Assembly (NCBI GenBank): GCA_015499995.1
Contig: JADNRV010000011.1
Location: forward strand, 248,001 to 312,000
Reading direction: 5' to 3'
Source of the DNA: Flammula alnicola
Lineage: Eukaryota > Basidiomycota > Agaricomycetes > Agaricales > Strophariaceae
DNA length: 64,000 bases
In this document: positions 57,925-64,000 of the stretch, piece after piece
Position numbering within the stretch: the stretch's first letter is position 1
Layout of the letters: every line of letters begins with the position of its first letter
The notes under the pieces: model-generated
The model's input: the letters and a program-made list of their open reading frames with translations, nothing else
Database searches by the model: none
Told to the model about the DNA's origin: nothing
Position numbers and translations under genes: made by a program

Positions 57925-60082
57925 ATGGCGTTAATGCAGCTGCGCGGTGTTCGTCGTAGGCTGATCTTCATCCTTCTTTGTATCATCACCACCCTCGGGC
58001 TGTTTTCAAGATGGAACTGGAAGCATGAATCCTCCGACTCAAACAGCTCCGTTCTCCACTCCCCGGAACCGTTACATGGTCAATACGCGTCAAAAATCAC
58101 ACTTCGAGCAGATCCATCCGCGACTCATACTTACTTGCCAAATGGGCTGTTGGAAGTGAATCCGGACGGTCCACACCCAATAATTGCACTTGCCAGAGAT
58201 GCGGAGAAGAAGTGGCAAGAGAAGCTGAGTAGAGCGAGCACAACGTTGGACGAGGCGGTTCGGGAGTACAAGAGGAGATACAAACGTCCACCTCCTAAGG
58301 GATTCGATGACTGGTAAGTGCACATTCTAAGTAATAACTCTCGTGCTGCAACTTCGTTCAAAAGGTGGAACTATGCTCAAGAGAACCAAGTCCAACTTCC
58401 CGATGAGTATGACTCATTCATAACGACTTGGAACCATTCTGGGGTATTTCACCTGAAGACCTCTTGAAGATACAGGCGGGGCAAGAGGAAGTCACGGATA
58501 CTTTTACCATATCACGGAATGAGACCCATGAAACTGGCCTCGCTCGCGTTGCATTCTCTACGCCGGATCTAATGAAGGATAGAGTGCTTCCGCGAGGGCT
58601 TGGCGAAATCCTTGACTTGCTACAACCTGTGGAGCATTTGCTTCCCCCTTTTCGTGCGATATTCTCTCCTCATGATAATCCAAATCTGTTATCGGACTAT
58701 CACGTCAAGAAAGCGTTTTCGGACGCTGCCAAGGAAGGCAGATGTGCGCGAGCCAATGGTGTCCATTTTTCTCGCTCTTCTTCTTACAGCCCATTCCATT
58801 ATAGATGTCGACATTAAAAATCTCCCAGAAACGAAGCACTATGGATTCGCCTCTGCCTGTCTCCCGGATCCCCTGGCCGGTTGACGGAACGTCCAGTCAA
58901 CCAATTCGATCGCCCCGAGCCCCGCATGAAGAAGACATTCATATATGACCACCAACGGTCAATGGATCCCTGTACGAGTCCGACTATATTTTACCACCAC
59001 GCTCAATATGTCGCACATGATCTCGGTCCACCCCTCAGCCCAAGCTCGCTGCTCAATTTCCTGGTGCTCGACTCCGCTTTTTCATAACATTCAACCACCG
59101 ACATTCATCTCCTGGGTCGACGACGTCCGGCCCAGAGAAAACGATCCGCCTTGGGAGGAGAAGACCGACGAGAGGCTAATGTGGAGAGGAAGCAATACAG
59201 GAATTATGCACAACAAGGACACACGTTGGATATATGCACAACGAATCCACCTCATGCGGATGGCGACGGAGCGGAATGGAACGGAGAAGGTTCTGCTACC
59301 GGACATCTCTGGGTTCTCAAATCCATATTTGGGCGAGAGCGTTGAGGTACAGGATGAATGGCAAGTTGGCGAGGGCGTTGATATGCGCAAATCGGTGATC
59401 AATCCCGCGATGATGGACGTAGCGTTTACAGGGCAGCCTTAGGCTGCGATCCGCAGTACTGCGAGTACTGAAAACGCTCTTCGAATGGAGAGAGAAACTG
59501 GGTACAAATAGCAAAGAAGTTGGCAATCATAAGTATTTCATTGACGTTGGACCATTTCAATCTACTTTTTTATTTTCATTAGCTGACCGGCTGTGCTACC
59601 ATCCATTATTATAGGTGGATGGCAACGGGTGGTCCAGCAGGTTTAAGCGCCTGATCACCACAAATTCTCTGGTCTTCAAAGCGACGGCGTATCCTGAGTG
59701 GTTCGATTTTTACTCCCTTTGATTGAACCCAAAACTTATCATCCTTCTGCTCTAGGTGGATAGATCGCATTCAGCCATGGGTACACTACGTACCTGTTCA
59801 AGTCGACTACTCCGACCTGTACGATGCGTACGTCTTCTTCCGCGGCGGACTGTACGGAGAAGGCAACCACGACAAGATGGCTCAAAAAATCGCACTCGCC
59901 GGACGGGAATGGAGCAAGGGATATTGGAGAAAGGAGGACATGACTGCGTATTTCTTCAGGTCGGTGGATCGTATCTTTCTAAGGATGTTTACTGACCAAA
60001 CGTCGTATTTTCCACTAGGTTGATGCTGGAATACGCTCGTATAATGAGTTTGGACAGGGAGGCTATGTCATACCAGGAATAA
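57925..60082 (+). CDS. CAP10-family glycosyltransferase (frame interrupted)
   Basis: Type II Golgi membrane glycosyltransferase of the CAP10/GT90 group, in basidiomycetes linked to capsule or cell-wall xylosylation. Residues about 12-29 ([16 protein letters not shown]) form the signal anchor. Then [66 protein letters not shown], and the catalytic-domain core [70 protein letters not shown] and [20 protein letters not shown]. Frame breaks near 58415, 58870, within about 58985-59080, and near 59440 and 59467 are each repaired by one added base (two in the third). It is otherwise full length, so assembly deletions are the simplest reading. Confidence 0.78.
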
Positions 60083-62381
60083 GCGCCATGATTTCTTATC
60101 AAACAGGTTGAGGATAATGGACCTATTGTCGTGTACCCGTAGTAGAACGCAGCTTCAAGGGTCTAGTAATTATCCTACAAATCGATCATCTTCAATTCTA
60201 AATTATTTTTCCGATGTACTTAAAAGCTCGGATTTCAAGGGGGTGCTTTCTGTCTATTGCTCCTGTTGTCAGCGGTTAAAAATAACGTTTGACGACCATC
60301 GCCACGGGCAAAACGGCCAAAGCCTAGGCGCCTGTGCCTTGTACATGTGTAATTGGAGGTCCCTAAAGTCATGGATACATGCATAACACGAGGACTCCTC
60401 TCAACGAGGCCTTAAATGCGAATGGGGTCTTCGCAACCGATTCAGTGAACAAATTGTATTCCTCATAGCTGCCGAGTCTCTGGTGCGGACAATGACATTG
60501 GCATCACACACACATTGATAGACAGCTCCTGGCTAATCCTGACTTTAGCATGAGCCCAAATAGAAGCGTTAAGTGCTATGGACGGCATTAAGAGACCACG
60601 AATAACACAAGCTTGACTTGACAGCAGAATTAACCGATACATACCCGAGTGAAGTCTGATCCGGTCGAGAAATTGCCACTATCCCATTTTCACAACTAAA
60701 CGAAGGGAAAAGAGGATCCTCCGGTCAATTCACCGAGGCAGGGCATTAGAGGTGTTTATAGCTTAACGGGGACCGACTTCGATTAGAATCTAGCAGGCGA
60801 GACCTTGCTGCGGCAGCAGGCAAATTTCGTGCGCTTACATCGAGATTGGTCTGGTCTTCGTCGCCGTGCGGTCCTAGGTAATCGGAAGCGAGAGTCTCTG
60901 AAAGACCGGCAGTGGTCCAGCACTATCAATATGTGCCTTCCTACGGCGATGATGACAGATGGTAAATGGGGTATGACGCGAGCGAGATCAAAGAAAGATG
61001 CTCTGGCACTCGTTGTCTAAAAATCGATTGCTGGAGAGAATATATCAGTGTATGGAGTATTATGAATTAACGAACAGGGCGTACATGATTGTGGAAATAT
61101 ACTCGTGATCGAAACTTCAAGCTTCAGGCATAAAGCTTGAAATTGAAGGTTTCCAACTCCTCGAAGGGTGGCGATGTCGGGAGCGACTCCTCGGGGCAGG
61201 AATTGCCGTATCGCACAGCTAGCGTGTGTTTATATGGCAACAAGAGCCCAAAGACAACCGAAACCTCAAGCAACTAGATCTGGACAGATCTAGAAAAGAG
61301 CCCGTTCGACATTACTTGTGCAGGAATGTGACGTTGCGGAAACGAAGCTCGAACCTTTTCGAAACATGTGAACTGGACTCTGGAGAGCTTCAGACTTGGA
61401 CAAGAGTGGGCAAGTTGGAGCAAGTTAGGACACTCGAACCCAGCCTTGTTCGTAATTATACTCCAAGAGGTGGTGCTAATAAGTAGTAACAGAAAAAAAA
61501 TCGCGAAAATAGAGGTTGCCATTTTAGGTCGTGTGTTCTGTAATTACTACCGAGGTGGTTAGCTAACGGAAATTGTAGCTGTGCTCACCCTGTGGAGAAC
61601 CATGGTCGAAAGTTGAACTGACAGTGACAGTGAAACGACGACCATCGACATCAATATGACACCGGCATGCTCTGACGATGGATACATTGAACAGGCTTTA
61701 TATCGCACTCTCTACCAACATGAAGTCAGCATCAATCTAGCATTCTAGCATGTCCTTGACGATGAACATCACCAGAATAGAGCAGATCGGTCAAATAGCA
61801 TGAAATATCATGGCTTAATGGAAACTGAATGGAGGTAAGAACCATTTGGAGTCCAACGACGGTGGCATCGTCCGTCGCGATCATGTCTATACAACGTCGA
61901 TCTGTTATATATGTATGATATATAGAGTATACTACCGGGTCCACCTTGGCTCTGGGCACCCCGCCGGTTACCCCCCGTTCGAGGGTCGGGCACGTACCCA
62001 GTTGAATACACGATCCACCAGTGAAGTCCGGTTTCTCAACCCCCGGTCGGGCCTTTAGCCGTGCATGGCCCCAATCGGGGATTTTTCCAAAATGATGGCC
62101 CCGGTCTCACAATTTACGGGCCACAAGCCTACAAAGCTTGAGTTTTTATTATAGAAAAAATGGTAGACAACATTAAGATCTTAATTTCTATGTGTTTCTT
62201 AATACCTACGTCAATAACTAGTGTGTTCACGGCACCCAGGACCAACCCAGGACATCGTTAGGGAAAGACGGCCCGACATTTCAGACTCCGCTTGACCACA
62301 TCAACTGTTATCTAACACGGTTAATCTCTGTTCTCGACGCCCATCTCCGCTCATCGCGCCACCCGCTCCCCAAAAAAACTA
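60083..62381. other. 2.3-kb stretch without a recognised gene
   Basis: Short frames only. No tRNA-like fold was identified in the GC-rich part near 61940-62060. Confidence 0.4.
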
Positions 62382-62781
62382 ATGCACGAAGGTAAGTATG
62401 TAATATTCAACATATCTAATACATTTTTACTAACATGTAATGACTTTTTACATAGGCATTCCCTACTCAAAACACAGGAACCGCGGCCGTGTGTCCCTCC
62501 CCTCGAATGAGGGATGTGGGCCGGCTATTTTTGAGGCATGGATGAAGGAGAGGGGGGGGAGAAACACAGGGGGACCCGTGAAGTGGGAGGCCCGTGCAGT
62601 TATGAGTCGTGTTGCCAACGACGATGCTAACTCCACCCGATTCACGCAGGTCCCAGACCTTGTCCCTCTCCGTTGTGTTTCGCCTCGCTACGCACATCCA
62701 AAGAACCCTCGCCACCCCAAGAACCCTCGCAATCAACGACCGCAAGTGCAGACCCTTGCTACCACCTACCAATCACCATGA
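62382..62781 (+). CDS. possible small hypothetical protein (~112 aa)
   Basis: The first exon is only 10 nt (ATGCACGAAG); the intron is textbook (GTAAGTATGT donor, TACTAAC branch point, ACATAG acceptor, 62392-62455) and joins in phase to an open frame IPYSKHRNRGRVSLPSNEGC ... GPAIFEAWMKERGG ... PKNPRHPKNPRNQRPQVQT. Basic and Pro-rich; family unknown. The quality of the intron is the main support. It could also be part of a noncoding or repeat-derived transcript. Confidence 0.35.
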
Positions 62782-62782
62782 C

Positions 62783-62857
62783 GTGGCTATGGAGGGCGAG
62801 ACGAGATGTGGCTACGGAGGGCGAGACGAGATATGGCTAAGGAAGGTGAGATGAGAC
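62783..62857. repeat. three tandem 25-bp units
   Basis: Unit GTGGCTATGGAGGGCGAGAC plus GAGAT, repeated with few changes; the third copy is the most diverged. Confidence 0.75.
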
Positions 62858-62860
62858 AAG

Positions 62861-62894
62861 TAACGAGGGAAGGACGTATGTCCTTCCCTCGTTA
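62861..62894. repeat. perfect 15-bp hairpin
   Basis: Arm TAACGAGGGAAGGAC, 4-nt loop, then its exact complement. Flanking sequence extends the pairing imperfectly (GATGAGAC / GTCTCATC). A second, weaker hairpin (ACACGACA / TTGTCGTGT) lies at about 62940-62970. Could be the end of a foldback or MITE remnant. Confidence 0.6.
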
Positions 62895-63372
62895 CTATGT
62901 TGCTCGTCTCATCTTACCCTCGTTGCATGTATCAGAGAGCACACGACAGGACGCTCGCCTTGTCGTGTGTTCTTTCATTGTCTTTCATTGTCTACTTCAG
63001 GACAGCAGCGAGGACAGAGAATGAACGTCAGTCGTCAGTGGTCATCTCTCTCTGTTTCTTCGCTGCTTGCCCAAGCACCTGTGTAGAATCATGACCTCAT
63101 TCCTGGCATAGATAATTGATATTTTATTATTTTATTCTCTGTGTACTATTACCTGCAGTGTAATCACCTGAACCCAAGCCTTTTTCCACATGAAGGCTTT
63201 AATTAAAGCTTTAAATAAATATTCCACAGGTAGATACAAATACTGGATAGAAAATAAGGCAAGAAGAAGGACACTGAAGAGAAAAGGACTACGAGCAGGG
63301 CGGGGTGCCCAGAGCGTGACGCGCGAGTGACAGACGCGTAACCGCCGCGCCAAAAACGCGGGTGTCCAGAAG
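62895..63372. other. intergenic, no gene recognised
   Basis: Contains a short direct repeat TCTTTCATTGTC near 62970-63000 and A+T-rich sequence around 63120-63260. Confidence 0.4.
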
Positions 63373-63396
63373 TCACGTGATGTAACCGACGTCACC
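63373..63396. promoter_or_regulatory. E-box and CRE-like motifs upstream of the membrane protein gene
   Basis: TCACGTGA (E-box) and GACGTCAC (CRE-like) lie close together about 320-340 bp before the ATG at 63716. These are typical bHLH and bZIP/ATF sites; function is inferred. Confidence 0.35.
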
Positions 63397-63715
63397 CGGG
63401 GCACGCGGCCACCTGAGATACATTCTGTGATCCATCTGGGAAATTCAGCCCTGGTCTTCCCCTTTCTTCCTTCTCCCGCTCTGCAAGGAAGAGGTTTTTC
63501 CGCTACTCGCGTCCTTCTCGTCCCTCTTGCCTAAGGTGAGTGGCAAATTGAATAATTACTGCGAAGACTCGGAGATGTCTGACTCACGTACAATCCCAGC
63601 TCTTTCTTCCTTTTATTTCTCGGACTTGAATTCTGTTTCGGAGGAGCAGGCATCCTTCCAACATTCCACTCTTTTATGATCCAGTAAACTACAATTTGAG
63701 AACCCACGCGTTTCA

Positions 63716-64000
63716 ATGACCTCATCTACCCCGATTATTCCAACCCAATTTCACTACGATGAAGGGCAAAAGGCGGGAGTCACGGTATGTTCAAAGCTCA
63801 ACGTTATTCTTTCGTTGCGCCCCATCTTACTGACGAGCCACAAAGTTGATTGCACTTACCGGACTGAGCTCTCTTCTAGCTATCCTGTATCTTTTTATTG
63901 TAAGTCCTTTCTTCCTCTATTATGTCTACACAACCTTATGAATTGAACAAAGTTCCGACGCCCGAACGCAAAGGCCTTCAAGAATACCCACATGTTCGGA
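63716..64000 (+). CDS. N-terminal part of a membrane protein, possibly a fungal GPCR (cut by window edge)
   Basis: Exon 1 encodes MTSSTPIIPTQFHYDEGQKA-GVT and ends with a GTATGT donor. After the intron, LIALTGLSSLLAILYLFI is a transmembrane segment, and the next exon continues FRRPNAKAFKNTHMFG to the end of the window; phases match throughout. A short extracellular N-terminus, one helix and a basic first loop with KNTHMFG resemble Git3/cAMP-receptor-like 7TM proteins of basidiomycetes (from memory). Only about 57 residues are visible, so the class is provisional. Confidence 0.5.

Noticed and set aside
61940..62060. GC-rich block considered as a tRNA or other structured RNA
   Set aside because: No cloverleaf with paired acceptor ends and TPsiC arm could be drawn.

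Overview
The window is nuclear DNA of a filamentous basidiomycete, most likely an Agaricomycete (mushroom-forming fungus). The reasons are short 50-70 nt introns with GTRNGT donors and CTRAC-type branch points, an atypical G-alpha gene, F-box genes, a CAP10 glycosyltransferase, a family of WWOX/retinol-dehydrogenase-like short-chain dehydrogenases (SDRs), and a DNA transposon with tnp2-type protein remnants. I see no tRNA, rRNA or CRISPR array.

Layout. 0.5-1.9 kb: damaged SDR copy. 2.3-3.1 kb: RRG7-like mitochondrial protein. 3.5-5.9 kb (-): G-alpha subunit with micro-exons and Gln-to-His in the G3 box. 7.2-9.6 kb: foldback element with ~736-bp arms, itself split by a nested hAT-like element. 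12.5-13.9 kb: F-box protein. 14.4-15.2 kb: ~280-bp inverted duplication. 17.3-18.3 kb: mitochondrial ribosome recycling factor. 19.0-24.6 kb (-): large SNF2-RING ATPase. 25.0-41.6 kb: SDR cluster (one gene -, three genes +) invaded by two almost identical 4.64-kb transposons (26718-31358 and 33236-37877), both in the same orientation and each just upstream of an SDR gene. 42.7-43.6 kb (-): TPMT-like methyltransferase. 43.9-44.2 kb: hAT-like MITE. 45.7-47.2 kb: second F-box protein. 47.9-48.5 kb: MITE with 9-bp target duplication. 49.5-51.7 kb: bZIP transcription factor. 53.1-54.9 kb: disordered protein. 57.9-60.1 kb: CAP10 glycosyltransferase. 62.4-62.8 kb: possible small gene. 63.7-64.0 kb: start of a membrane protein, perhaps a GPCR, cut by the window edge.

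The most notable biology is the transposon pair. Each copy has 16-bp terminal inverted repeats, a perfect 7-bp target duplication, a transposase relic whose N-terminal zinc-ligand-like segment runs almost straight into its C-terminal tail with the catalytic core missing, and a six-exon companion gene (664 aa) that is intact in one copy and shifted by one T in the other. The two insertions have re-spaced the promoters of neighbouring SDR paralogues.

Caution for readers: at least six otherwise conserved genes need single-base insertions to restore frame (SDR1, RRG7, SNF2, SDR3, bZIP, CAP10), and nearly all are missing one base. This looks more like residual indel errors in the assembly than independent gene death, so genes marked frameshifted here should be checked against reads before being called pseudogenes.
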